DNA from: Gnetum montanum
Lineage: Eukaryota > Streptophyta > Gnetopsida > Gnetales > Gnetaceae
Assembly (NCBI GenBank): GCA_015680685.1
Contig: MNCI01034319.1
Coordinates: 1 to 64,000 of the forward strand
Direction of reading: 5' to 3'
DNA length: 64,000 bases
Shown here: in pieces, positions 1-11,325 of the stretch
Numbering within the stretch: the stretch's first letter is position 1
Layout of the letters: every line of letters starts with the position of its first letter
Notes under the pieces: generated by a model
What the model was told of the DNA's origin: nothing
The model's input: the letters and a program-made list of their open reading frames with translations, nothing else
Database searches by the model: none
Translations under genes and position numbers: made by a program

Positions 1-1441
1 ATCAAAGAGGACTTGCAAGTTATTAGAGAAATTCAATAACCAAAGACAAACATTAGTGGATATTAAGCAAGAAGAAAAAAACATATGTGCATGGAATAAC
101 TAAGAAATAATAAGGAAAAATGTGTGTATAACCCAGAGAGAAATAAAGTAGGGAATTGTACAACATGGAAAAGAAAATGCATGTGGTTGGTAGTAAAATG
201 ATAAAAAATAGAATATGAAGTAAAATAGATCGGAAAAGATAGATCTAAAATGAAAACACTGAAAATATATCTAAAACGAATTTGGATAAAACCCAAAAAT
301 AGAAGACTAAAAAAGGTAGATCTAGATTATAAGAGAATTAGAGAATGAGAACCTACTAAAAATGTTCTAAAATATGTACCAGGGGATTAAAGACATTTGA
401 AAAAATGATGTATTACACTATTCTTTCTCTAATGCATGTACCTCATGTAGATCTAATAAGAATGCATGCAAATTCATAAGATGATGAAACAAAGGGATGG
501 ATCATATCAATGTGTTGACTTGATTCCAAGTAATTATCCATGTGTAAAGAGGATAACATGAAGAGGATATAAAGGCATTTGCAGGAAAAAAAGAAGAAAA
601 ATCATAGGAGCTAATATCTTTAGAGGGAGAGCACTTGTTTTGCAAAGAGACAAAGTCTTTGGAAAAATTTCCAAATTTTCAATCACAAAGCAAGTCAACT
701 ATGTTGAATAGTAGAGAGGAGGCTAAGAAGCAAAATGCTAAGCAAATACTCCTTGAGTATTAGATAAAAATGCCAAAGAACTAGATCCTTGTTGTTTAGG
801 AGTATCCTCTTATTTATAGAACAAAAATATCTTGTAGAGAATAAAGAAACAATGAATTAGGGCCTACAAAATCTTCTAGAAGGTCCTAAAAGGTTTAGAA
901 TAGGAAAACTAATGTTTATATAATTTTTGTAAAAATTGACATTAGACGTCAAATGCAAGATTGATGTTGGAAGTTAAAGAGTTAGCTAATGTTGAATATT
1001 GAAAAGTTGATTTGCTGCAAAAGTAAAATTTAACATCAAATAGATTGATGTTGAATGTTGAAAAACTAAAGATAGAATTGATGTTGGAGTTGATGTTGAA
1101 CATTGAGACTAGAAGCTATAGAAAAGGGACCAAAATGACACTATTGATGACATGATACATCATTTTTGGTAAGTTGAAGATGGAGATTCAGAAACTACAT
1201 TGTAGATTATGTAGGCCATTGAGTATGGACTACTAAAGATGGCTTTAAGCTAAAAAGTTATAGAAAATTCCTAGGACTCTAACATATGTAGAAAAATCCA
1301 AAATGGATATAACATTACCAACCTTCTTCTTTTTGAGTTCTTAAGATTTTTGGCAAGATTGGAAATTTCCTCATTAGAATTAGAGTCTCATGTTGATGGT
1401 TTTGCTCTCATCATTCATTACTAATTTAACTTGAAAGCATT

Positions 1442-1880
1442 CTACTCCTTATTTCTAGAAGTAGTTACTCCACCTTTTCTAATTTCAAAAGATAAAATAA
1501 GATTGTGAACCTCTACAACTGTTAATCTAGATAGATCTTTCACCTCTTCATTGAATAACATCTTTGACTCGAATCTACTTGGAAGAATAAATAGAATTTT
1601 ATAGTAGACTATAGCTTGAAATTGAGCTTCATTGATCATGTTCATCTCATTCACAACTTCATCCACATGGCTATAGAAGCCACTTATGGTTTCATTCTCC
1701 TTCATCATTAAGGTATTAAATCAAGCTCTTAGAGTTAGCAACTTAGACTTCTTAACTTTGTCATATCCTACATAGATTACTTGAAAATTCTCCCATATTT
1801 TTGTGTCATATTAAAAATGCTTAATCCTTGTACATGCATCTTTATCTAATCCAATATTAATGTATTCGTAGCTCAAGCAT
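1442..1880 (-). pseudogene. Ty1/copia gag remnant (UBN2-type gag domain)
   Basis: The open stretch 1442-1708 reads on the minus strand as a gag-polyprotein of LTR copia type. It has the pattern MKENETISGFYSHVDEVVNE, then a leucine/proline loop (ILPSRFES) and KDLSRLTVVEVHNLI, which is the usual UBN2 layout. The same frame continues upstream to about 1880 (WENFQVIYVGYDKVKK, then LLTLRA) through one TGA that probably was CGA. Capsid-forming gag is the family role. No protease, integrase or RT follows on this strand, so this is a fragment. A single N at 1931 marks an assembly join just upstream. I saw no LTRs. It is probably unrelated to the copia element at 27-47 kb, but this was not tested by alignment. 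Confidence 0.7.
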
Positions 1881-4762
1881 CATGAATCAGATTATCTGTT
1901 CCTCTACTAACAGCCTTCCAGACTTTATCANTAATAGAGCCAAAAACTAGAATGAGCTTATAGATTACATTTTACAAAAAGATTGCTTCATAGTCATTTC
2001 CAAAGCCATTGCATATCCATTAGGAAGAAAAAGCCAAATATTTTGCATATTAGTCTTGATTACCACTTTGAAAAATGTAGAGAAGCCTTAAACATTAAAG
2101 CATAGCAGAATGAGAAGAAATATGTCTTGGTGCCAATAGTCCTAGGTATCCCATAGAACATTATGCTTAACTTGCTAATGAGATAGCAAATCTTTCTAGC
2201 TTTATCTATACACCCTAGACATTTTTATTAATAAATTCTATTAACTCCTATAGCAAAATAGGCTTTAGCTTTTCCCATATATCTCTACTTATCATAGGCA
2301 CTTTTATAAAACAAGCTTTTTATATAATGGTCCATTGTTCTTACTACCTCAACGAAGCTAGTGTAGCCTCGAACTCTTTCTAGTGAAACAAATAGCTTTG
2401 AAACCAAACCTTTTAGATGAGTTGGCCTCCCCTTTTTAGCTTAGATTTAATGGCTTAGCTTCTTATCATTCTAAGATTTCTAATTAGTGTTTGATGTGAC
2501 CTTTTAAAATTGCATAGCCCCTCAAATTCATCTAGATGTTTATTATTTCATTTAGATAGGGTTATGTGCTAATGTGTAGACTTAGCACATTCTAAATCAC
2601 ATGTTTTTATGGCTACAAGACAACTCATCTCTTACATGCTAATATAAAAGGCTTTTTCTTGTTCAAAAGGTTAATGTAGTAGCCCTTTCTCAAATCACCT
2701 ATCATTTTAAGCTTTCCTTTACTTGGCACTAATGATAGCATTTTAATGTTTGACTTGGCAACTCTTTTCAACCATGTACATATTAGTATTTAGGTACATG
2801 ATTTTAAAATCATCTAGATGGTTTTGGCTTCCTATGTGTTGCATTGGCTTTTAAAATTGTATGCACAATTGTTTTTTTTTTTTATTACATGGCCCTACAA
2901 AGTTCATATTCCAAAAATCATCTAGATAGTTCTCTTGAGGCTAAAGTGTCACAGCAAGTTTCCTTTTTAAATATTTGTATTTGTGCTATCATTGTGACAA
3001 CCTCAATATTAATCACATATTTTTAGTGATAACCTTATCTTGGCCTTACCAAGTCTGATGCCTATTGAGCTAGATTAAAATTTTAAATAAGCATGTGTTT
3101 TTTGTTCCTTATGTAATCCCATTGTCATCCAGATAGTTTAGAAAACATCCAGAGAGAAAAGCTTACGGCTGACATAGAAAAGCTTTCCAAATGTGCTTTT
3201 TGGTTCTATATTTTGATTAAAGCTAACGTGGTGAGGCTTTTTAAATGAGGTTTTTGTTTCTAAATACCTACTCTAAGAAACATCACAAAAACAATAAAAG
3301 CTAAAAATAAGCTTAAACCTACAACCTTGCCAAATAGATTTTCCAGAAATGAAAGTGTTCCAATTAGGTTTTGGCATGACAGGATAAACTCCTATGTAAT
3401 TTTCGAATCAACTCAACCTTGCAATTAGCTTCTCTTACAAAGGTTATTGAAGCATTTCAAACTTAAAAAACTTAATAGGAAAAACCATGAAGAGATTTTC
3501 TGAAAAAATGAGCTGCATCTCATAAAAAAACTTGGTTATGCGATCTACCGCAATTTTGTACAGTAGATTAGACAAACAGCTTCCTTGTGTTGCCACTTTT
3601 CTACAATAGAGCTGAACCAAAATCTCCAGGCTCAACACACCCAGCAAGAACTATTTACATGCTGTGGTGTTTCAAAAACAGGTATATAAAAATGCCAATA
3701 ATTTACCTAAGCTACTGCCTCGTTGGCATTAATGGAAATGATGCCTAATAAATTTATAAATAGAACAACTGGTCCATGAATTTAAATATAACGCTCACAT
3801 TTCATAAGCGTATCTTTTATACTGAATATACGGACGCCCAGGCTCGGCGCTTATTTTAGCTCTTGGTCAAAGACTAGTTATTAATTCCAGCAAATCAGAT
3901 TTTGATAGTCCTTTTGCTGCATGGACATACGATTTTAGCTAGGATAACTGGATCTTTAACTGGGTACATCCGAGAAGAAAATTCAACCGAAGGTAATTTC
4001 TGAAGCAGAATCCTTTGCACGCTCACTGATCCTTCTGAAGGAAACCGCCCATCTTTAAACTTCCTGTGTAATTTCCTGACATGAAACAAGGATGGATTGC
4101 ACTTTAAAAAAAAATCGTAGTGGAATTAATTTGATTAAATCTAAGGCTAGTGCGGTGTGCATTGTAAAACATGTTTGGCATGCTTGTCTCGACTTGCAAC
4201 GTACAACTGTCAGGCCTCTTTGGGAAGCTAATGAACTAAGGGACCACATCCATCAATCAATCAATCCGTTGTTGCTACCTGGGGATAGGCGATCAGATAC
4301 ACCGCCCCAGTATCAAATTCCGTTTGCCAGCAACACAATGCCCCTTAAACTTGAATTTCACCGGTAATTTTTTCTGCAAGTTTGACAGAAAAGTATGGTG
4401 CTGAAACGAAATAATCAGGGACATGGGGCCTGTGCAATTGTTTTAAATTGGTATGATTCCCAAAAATTCTGGGCGCGTCAGAAGATATTGTCTTTGGTTG
4501 GATATTTTATAGTTTTGGGTACTGTATTTTAAAACCTTGGCGGCCTGTTGGCCGTGGAGATTCCAATCCCTGTCAGAAGTCAACTTTGGGAACATTTCCA
4601 TTTTCTTGCATAGTGAAATCAAATCTGGTGTCCACAAAGTATTTCACTCGGAAGCTAGGGCTCGGCAATTTTCAGGAAGGCAGGCAGATCGTTCTTTTCA
4701 TCTACATGCAATTCTATTTGCAGGGAAGGGCAGTTCAGAGATAGAATAGAGAATATAATACC
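1881..4762. other. AT-rich spacer, no supportable gene
   Basis: No open frame longer than about 90 codons and no recognisable domain was found. From 3850 to 4760 the base composition becomes more balanced and precedes the MYB pseudogene, so it may hold the old promoter of that gene. I could not identify a convincing TATA box. Confidence 0.4.
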
Positions 4763-6561
4763 ATGGGGGATTGCTCCTGTTCGTCTTCTGCTGCTGTTGC
4801 CGAGGTTTATGGTGCAGATAGGTATAAAGTATCAGTGGAAATGGATGAGAAGACAGGAATGAGAAAGGGCCCATGGTCAGTGGAGGAGGATTAGAAGCTC
4901 ATCACCTGTGTTTCTCTATGTGGACAAGGTCGATGGGATGCCATTGCCAAATCGTCAGGTACTACCAAAATCCTCAAACTTTTATTAGCAAATCCTCTGA
5001 ATGCCATTCATTCAATCCAGCGTACCACCTAGCTACATTAACTTTTACTGCTCTACGCTGGACAGTTTTCAAGTCCATGAGTTTTTGTTTGTCAATTTGT
5101 GCACCGCAAAATAAGATTTCAGATCAATTTCCGTAAGCCGATGGTATGATATTCAGATGTAGATTAAACAAAATACAGCCATTTGGTTATGTGTTTTAAT
5201 TTTTTAACACGGTTGCATATGTGATGTCTCCTACTCTTTATCATATCAAACTCTCTGTGGTCCATAGAGTAGAGCAAAGTGGGTACTGAATCTGATCTCC
5301 TCCATGTGTATTCCAATATCGTTGATGTTTTGTGGAGTTAATGAATGCATGGCTCAGGAATCGAAGAAAACGGCGCTCGAATTATCTGTACTGGCACTGC
5401 AATTAGGTTGGGTTTTCTAGTTCCAGTTCCATCGACTGTTGTAGAAATCAAATCTTAGTTCGTTACACATGAACGAGGACAGATGTCGCTTGTAAATATT
5501 AGATAAGACCCTCAAATATTTTCCATATTTAGGCAGACACCCGAAAAGAAGTGAATTTCTAGATTTTGCAACGCTTTCTCCCACGTTTTAATTTGCAGGC
5601 GTTATGGGATCCTGAAAAGTTGTCAATGAACTGAAAACCACAAGCTGCAACGCGGCTGGAGTTAGGGGCTCATGGTCTAGGGCTAGGGCTAAGCAGAATC
5701 AAGCATCATAGTTTATGTATAATCGGATGTCTATGCAAGTTTCATTTAATTTGTTTAGGTTTTTCATTCAAGAAAGTCAAAAACATTATTATATTTTATT
5801 AAGACAATTTATTTTATGCATCTGGGCTGTTGGATACAGGTCTAAGAAGGAACGGAAAAAGCTGCCGGCTATGGTGGGTGAATTATCTTAGGCCGGATCT
5901 CAAACGCACCATCACTGTCAAAGAAGAGCAGCTCATCCTTGATCTTCATAAACAGTGGGGCAACAGGTCTGTCTGACTGTCTTTACTTAATCTGCTTGTT
6001 GTCTGCTGTGACTTTAAATGTTTGAATTAGCAGATTGTCGAGGAATTGAATTGAATGCGGACAATTTAGTTTCTTGCTGGGGCTGGGGCAGGGCAGATGG
6101 TCACGGATTTCAGAGATTTTGCCGGGCAGAACAGACAACGAGAACCATATCAGAAAAATCTTCTGCCGAATTGCAAAGAGGAGAATATTAAGAACTGGGA
6201 GGTTGGCTCAAGCGACTCGTCTGCTCAAGGATTATGCTGTGCAAGTTCAAGTGATCAAAAAATGAATCAACAGAACAACTACCGTCATCGTATAGACATA
6301 TGTTGGCGAAGGTTTCGGACGTGGGAATGCGAATCTGGGAAACAGGAAATGCAGCAATTTGATGCAAATGCAATTCCTGCTGGAATCCAGCAAGAAACAA
6401 GTCAATTTTTGGAGGTCATTTCAGAGCAAAAGTTATGCGGCAATCCGTGATGCGATTTGTATGAAGTCGGCGATGATGAGCATCCGTTCCATTCGTTTGC
6501 AGTTGAATCGGATGACTGTCATGACCCTGTTCCTTTACTCGATTACAGTGACCAGTTGTGA
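4763..6561 (+). pseudogene. R2R3-MYB transcription factor pseudogene
   Basis: Three exons are recognisable: 4763-4958, 5840-5966 and 6097-6561. Exon 1 starts at ATG 4763 and encodes most of R2 (MRKGPWSVEED, then GQGRWDAIAKSSG). Exon 2 encodes the end of R2 and most of R3 ([19 protein letters not shown], then [13 protein letters not shown]). Exon 3 begins RWSRISEILPGRTDNE and runs into an acidic C-terminus (SDDCHDPVPLLDYSDQL) ending at TGA 6559. Both introns have GT-AG ends and the phases typical of plant R2R3-MYB genes; exon 2 is 127 nt, one codon short of the usual 130. Lesions: TAG at 4892 inside R2, R to W before the last R2 tryptophan, one codon lost at KR-TIT, loss of the NYWRT motif in R3, a frameshift shortly after R3, and TGA at 6448. 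The family binds DNA as a nuclear regulator; this copy cannot. The subgroup is unresolved. Confidence 0.88.
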
Positions 6562-6608
6562 AATCTCAAATGATGTTGCATTGTTGTTGAAATAATATCA
6601 ACAACAAT

Positions 6609-6694
6609 GTTGAGGTCCTTTGCAACAATGTTGAGGTCCCTATCTTTTGCTTTTCCTGGTTCCGAGAGAGTTGAGGTCCTTTGCAACAATGTTG
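6609..6694 (+). repeat. 25-bp direct repeat behind the MYB pseudogene
   Basis: The 25-bp block GTTGAGGTCCTTTGCAACAATGTTG occurs at 6609-6633 and again at 6670-6694, 61 bp apart. The left copy is followed directly by another partial GAGGTCC. It lies 48 bp past the MYB stop and may be part of the old 3' UTR. Confidence 0.75.
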
Positions 6695-6699
6695 GGCGT

Positions 6700-8640
6700 G
6701 CACTCGTGCTGAATGCAGGCCTGAACTCAAAACCATTGATATGATTTTCTGACAGCGGACAGAAAATGCAACGACATGCATGACATCATGATGCATCCTA
6801 CCGGCGTATGCATTTTAAATATCTTGTAAGCTGACTATCCTTTTAAATAACTTGCGTGTCGCGCAGATTTTTCAGAACATGCTATTATTATTCTTCTCAC
6901 CTTCATTTCTATGATGTTTTGCCGGTGTGGTTTTTGTTAGTCTTAAACATATTATCCAAAAATACCGTTCTGTATACCTTTTGTGCTTGTTCGGAGTTGT
7001 ATTTTGTCATTCCTTGGATGGAGCTCCAAGGTATGGGATGAATGAGGACCTTACAAAAGAACATCCAGTCAATCAAAAAGCCCCATAATGCTCAAATTAG
7101 ATCGTGGCCTACAGAAAAAGGCATTTATTACAAAGATAATAGAACAGACACACAAAGCTTTTCAAAGTGGTTCAATTGTCAGAACGGCTAGCTTAGTTCC
7201 TTATAAAACTCTCCCCTGAATCCTTATTTTATTCAGCTTAAAACATTTGTTTAAGGCTTTATTACACACTTGGACTAAGCACCACCACTAGATTTAGCTT
7301 TCAATGAAAAATAGAGCAAGAGAACTTTACTTGCCTTGTCTCAAAATAGAGACAACCAACACAATATTATATACAAATCTAAAAGCTTGAATAAAATATA
7401 CGATATAAAACTCTTTTAAAAGAAAGGGAGAGAAGATGGAGAAAGAAATTCCATAGAGCTTACATCTAAAATCCAAAATAATAGAATAAACCAACAATTT
7501 TCCCATTTATAAATGAAATTGTTCATAGTTGTTTTTCAATCCATTGAACATCTATTTGAGTGAGAGACTTGCACTTCTTCTTTTATTTACCACTTTCAGC
7601 TAAAGAGTTGAGTTAAGCATTCAAAGCTTTGCAAAGGTGGAACCAATCCATCTATGAATTTTATTCACCAAACTATTAATAGAGCATAGTATGATAAAAA
7701 AAATTTGGACATTTTATTTGCAACAATCCTCAGGAACATTCTACGAGGTTTCATTGGGTTTCATCAGGAGGTTTATAGGATTTTTATTTTTTTCCTAAAT
7801 CCAAACATCAATAATATTTTAAGTGAATCCTGGTCAACAATAAACTTTAGGATCAGACCTTCTAAGATTCCTCCAGTATGAAGTGAGTTTGAAGTGAGTA
7901 GGAATTACAACTTAGAAATAGGAGGTGTTCCTATATCAAAGAGATGAATTTATTTTCTACTAGAATTCCTTTGATGTAGCCACTTTGCTAAACTAAGCTT
8001 TTTCTTCTAAGAACCATGTATTGAAAAAACTAAAATCCAAAAATGAAATATATTTTATTTAATGAAGTTCTTATTTTCTCATAGCTTTCTTGGCCACACG
8101 TATGAGAAAAATGAAAAAAAAAGAAAAAGCTATAGCTCCTATTTAAAGTTTTAAGTAGAAAAAAATTTAAGTATTACTTCAATTTCACATTGCAACAAGT
8201 TTGGGAAACCCAAAACTTTTTAAATACAATAATAACTTATCTATTTAAAACAATTTCTCCTAGGTAGCCATGACATGTAAAAACCAAGAGCTCAAAAATA
8301 AAATTTTCTTTTACAAAATCAAGCTTATGTTAATTTATTAATTGTGCTACCACATATGTAGATGAGATTAGAGCTCATCTAAATGGTGGCTTGTCATAGT
8401 TGCTTATGTGACATTTAGAGCTTATCTAAACACTTATGTGGTAGAGCTATTGATGTGATGCTTAAAGATCATATAAATGTTAACATGGTGGAGGTGCTAA
8501 TGTGGCATTTAGAGGTCTCACATATTAAAGAAATACTTTCTTAACAAAAAAAATCTCAAGCTGTTTTTTATTTTTTACATAGAAAAGCTAATCTTTTTGT
8601 TGCCACAAGAGGAAAAGAAATGAAAAGAGGCTTAACAAAC
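6700..8640. other. AT-rich intergenic spacer
   Basis: No coding region or structural element can be supported. Open frames here are short and have no recognisable residues. Confidence 0.4.
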
Positions 8641-8745
8641 AACAAGGTATTAGCCTAGTGGTAAGACACTTGATTTAGAAGCTCCAAGTCATGGGTTCAA
8701 TTCAAATGGGCAATGTTGAGTTATATAAAGTTCTAATTGAATTAT
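8641..8745 (+). mobile_element. tRNA-derived SINE, copy 1
   Basis: The stretch has an internal RNA polymerase III promoter: an A box TAGCCTAGTGG at 8651-8661, a perfect match to TRGYNNARNNG, and a B-box-like GGGTTCAATTC at 8693-8703. After the B box, GCAATGTTGAGTTATA matches GCATTGAGTTATA of the second copy nearby, so the homology extends beyond the tRNA part. That argues for a SINE rather than a tRNA gene. No cloverleaf can be drawn. Confidence 0.65.
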
Positions 8746-8944
8746 ATATCTAGAAAAGAGGCATGAGATAAGTTAAAACACAAAGCTCCTATAAATACTT
8801 TTAATGAAACTTATCTTTATAAATATATCTATACTGTTGTTGTACCTTGTTACCCACAATAAATCTTAGCTTATATATCACAAAAACATCAAAGATTAAA
8901 ACTTTCAAAAATCTTCCCATTTTTGAAATTAAAGGAAATAGATG

Positions 8945-9085
8945 TTTTCTTATCTTTTTTCTTTTTTGATTTTTTTTGGAGAAGGGGAGGGTGCAAAGTT
9001 TATAACTCAATGCTACCTCATAGAATCAAACCTATGTTTTAGGGTTACTAGGACAAGACTCGTACCACTAGGCTAATACCCCATT
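8945..9085 (-). mobile_element. tRNA-derived SINE, copy 2 (inverted)
   Basis: On the minus strand the element starts GGTATTAGCCTAGTGG, identical to copy 1 over this stretch. The A box is at 9065-9075 and the B-box-like AGGTTTGATTC at 9023-9033, followed by GCATTGAGTTATA and an A-rich tail (about 8945-8980 on the plus strand is T-rich). The body differs from copy 1 between the boxes. The two copies face each other about 200 bp apart. Confidence 0.62.
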
Positions 9086-9639
9086 GTTCAAAGAAACATA
9101 TGTGACTCAAAAAATAGCTCCAATATAACATCTAGCCATCCTAACATAGTAAACTAAATTAATTACAGAGAGATCTTAGTTAGAAAAAAAAAGCATGAAT
9201 AGAAATAGAGCTAGAGTAAAATAAAGTCTTATCATCATACAACCAACAAAATGCAAGTTAGGTAAAAACAGAAAAAAACACATCAAGCTCATGTAAATCA
9301 TGCAAAAGAAAAACATAACATCATAACATAGAAAATGGATAGAGAAAGAGCTTGAACAAATAAACTAGTATTCTCTTATTAACCATACTTTTTATGCAAA
9401 AAGAAAATGTATCTACTCTTCCTAAAAAAAGTCTTATTAGCTGATTTCAATTCCTAAGCTAATATAGAAGGTTTTAGATGTCTATGTATATTTGGTTAAA
9501 GCGGTAGTAATATTCTTAAATATATAAAATTATCTTTGTTTAAATTTTATGTAAAATATCAACTTTTGTTGTTTTGTTGAAATATAAGATGCCTTTATCA
9601 AGTCTTCAAGTTCCTTACAGATTCCAATCTTATTGTGTT

Positions 9640-10160
9640 TTCTTTCTTTACGCTACATTACGCAACATAGCGTAGTGTCGCTCAGCGTAACTCTGTTTAA
9701 CGTAGCCCGATAGCATAAAGTAACTTACTTCGGCAATTTTGACAAAGTTTAAAGTTTAAAACTTGTCGCATATTCTACTAAGTCTTTTGTTCAAGACCGA
9801 GTTTATGCTCCGTTACGCAGAGCAGCATAAAGAGCTTCAAGAAAAGCAAAGTTAGAGTCAAAGGAAGTGCGGCAGATTGATTTCTTCTTTTTTGCAGATT
9901 GGTCGCTTTACGCTCATTACGCTACGCAGCATAGACAAGCATAGTTTATTGTAAAGTTGACCATTTTAACGTTCTATTACGCTTTGCGGCGTGAAGGAGT
10001 GTAAAACAGCTTGAATCAACTACTTCCATGCTCTATTACGCTCTGCCACGCATCTAAGCGTAAACAAGTGTAATACAGCGTAAAGCCAACTAAAGCAGTA
10101 TCATATATGCATATGCTATCCACACGCACAATACGCTAATGAGCGTATTATGCGTAATCA
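9640..10160. promoter_or_regulatory. U3 cluster of TACGC/GCGTA motifs
   Basis: By hand I count about 15 exact TACGC or GCGTA pentamers in 520 bp, where about one is expected by chance. Many are extended to TTACGC or GCGTAA, in both orientations. The cluster is kept in the right LTR and the solo LTR, with some sites lost by C-to-T change. It lies upstream of the TATA box, as an enhancer array would. Function is inferred. Confidence 0.5.
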
Positions 10161-10324
10161 TGAAGCATCTTTAGCAGAAGTGGTTGACAGCATACTTTGC
10201 CCTCCGTTCCAAAAACGTGACGTGACATGACCAATTTCAACATAAAGTTTACCAAGTCAACGGTATTTTGAAGATTCGAGACACGTGTCATCAGGGCCGT
10301 GCCTTCTCCACATGTTGTCGAACT

Positions 10325-10332
10325 TATAAATA
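10325..10332 (+). promoter_or_regulatory. TATA box of the left LTR
   Basis: TATAAATA with flanks CTTATAAATACTCCAG is identical in the right LTR (26336-26343) and kept in the solo LTR (33855-33862). It should place the U3/R border some 30 bp downstream. Confidence 0.7.
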
Positions 10333-11073
10333 CTCCAGTTGACGAAGAAACAAGGGCGGGCATCTTCGAATTTTGGCATTCATCATCTTTTAGCAGAGAT
10401 AGAGACATTTGCTTGAGCATTGGCAGCAGGAGCGATCACTTCTTTTTGGTGAAAATACAGTTCTCCCCATTAGTGATCATTGGAAGCTTTGAGTAGAGAC
10501 TACTGAAGGCAAAGGGAATAGATCAAAGATCGAGCGATCATCTAGTGCGGTTGGCAAGATCGATCGATCAGAAACAGTTGATCAATAGACATCAGGGCTT
10601 GACCTTCCTTGCATCCCATCTTTGGCTTATGAGGTAGATCGAGCTTCATTCTATACTCCTTGTTGAACAGTTTTCTTGTTATTTTGTGTATGTTTCGCAC
10701 AAGATAATCGGAGTTTTTCCATTGAAACTTTGTATACAATATACTTAGTTTTCTAGGTCAAAGCGCAGATCTTGGGATTGCGCATTTTTCTTAAATCCGA
10801 TTCTCCTTGTCGTGATAACATTGTCATTATTGCAATTTATCTACATTGTTTTCTTCTCCTTTTTCTATTCATCGAATTAGATTGTTCCACGGAATATCTA
10901 TAATATTCATCGATTTACTGATTGAGTAAGTCCCTGTCTAATCGACAAGACCATTCAGGGCACTACGGATTCGTTTTCTCCAGCACGGCCCTCACACGGA
11001 TCTGTGGTTAAGAATGTGTACACTGATTTTTGTTTGGTATTTTCCAGCTACCGAAATTTTCCATCGTTACAGT

Positions 11074-11100
11074 TTTCTAGCGCTATAAGGAAGGCGCAGG
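11074..11100 (+). other. Possible primer-binding site, degenerate
   Basis: Directly after the LTR end, TCTAGCGCTATAAGGAAGG has the position and rough outline of the tRNA-Asp-type site TCTGGCGCCGTTGCCGGGG, but too many bases differ for a firm call. Confidence 0.3.
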
Positions 11101-11325
11101 CTCTGATTCGTATTTTTACGGGTATCCTTGTAAGCGATCTGTACCCGCATCTCTAAAAACATAAACGTAATACCTCTAGGGAAGTTTATGAAAAAAATTG
11201 TGTGGTGTAGATCGTTCACTGTAATGATTCCTTTGGAATCCTACAGGGTAAAAAGCCCAAACGCGATCTTCTTTGTCTATCGCCTTTTAAATCTGGTTGC
11301 TTATTGTCGTTAATCTATCTGACCA

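Larger units (their letters stand above)
9596..11071 (+). repeat. Left (5') LTR of the Tat element, 5' truncated
   Basis: This stretch is collinear with 25607-27082 and has the same length, 1476 bp. It ends CATCGTTACA. The right LTR extends about 105 bp further upstream to TGAAACACCG at 25501, whereas the left copy breaks off near 9596. U3 is packed with TACGC/GCGTA motifs. A TATA box lies at 10325. Confidence 0.9.

Noticed and set aside
6074-6265. Independent 63-codon gene
   Set aside because: It is exon 3 of the MYB pseudogene read through its 5' intron end and a later frameshift.
8641-8715. Functional tRNA gene
   Set aside because: A and B boxes are present but the stems do not pair, and homology with the second copy extends past the tRNA part.
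10148-10420. 90-codon antisense frame kept in both Tat LTRs (also 26159-26431)
   Set aside because: The LTRs are near-identical by descent, and the differences change amino acids as often as not. The solo LTR breaks the frame. No domain is visible.
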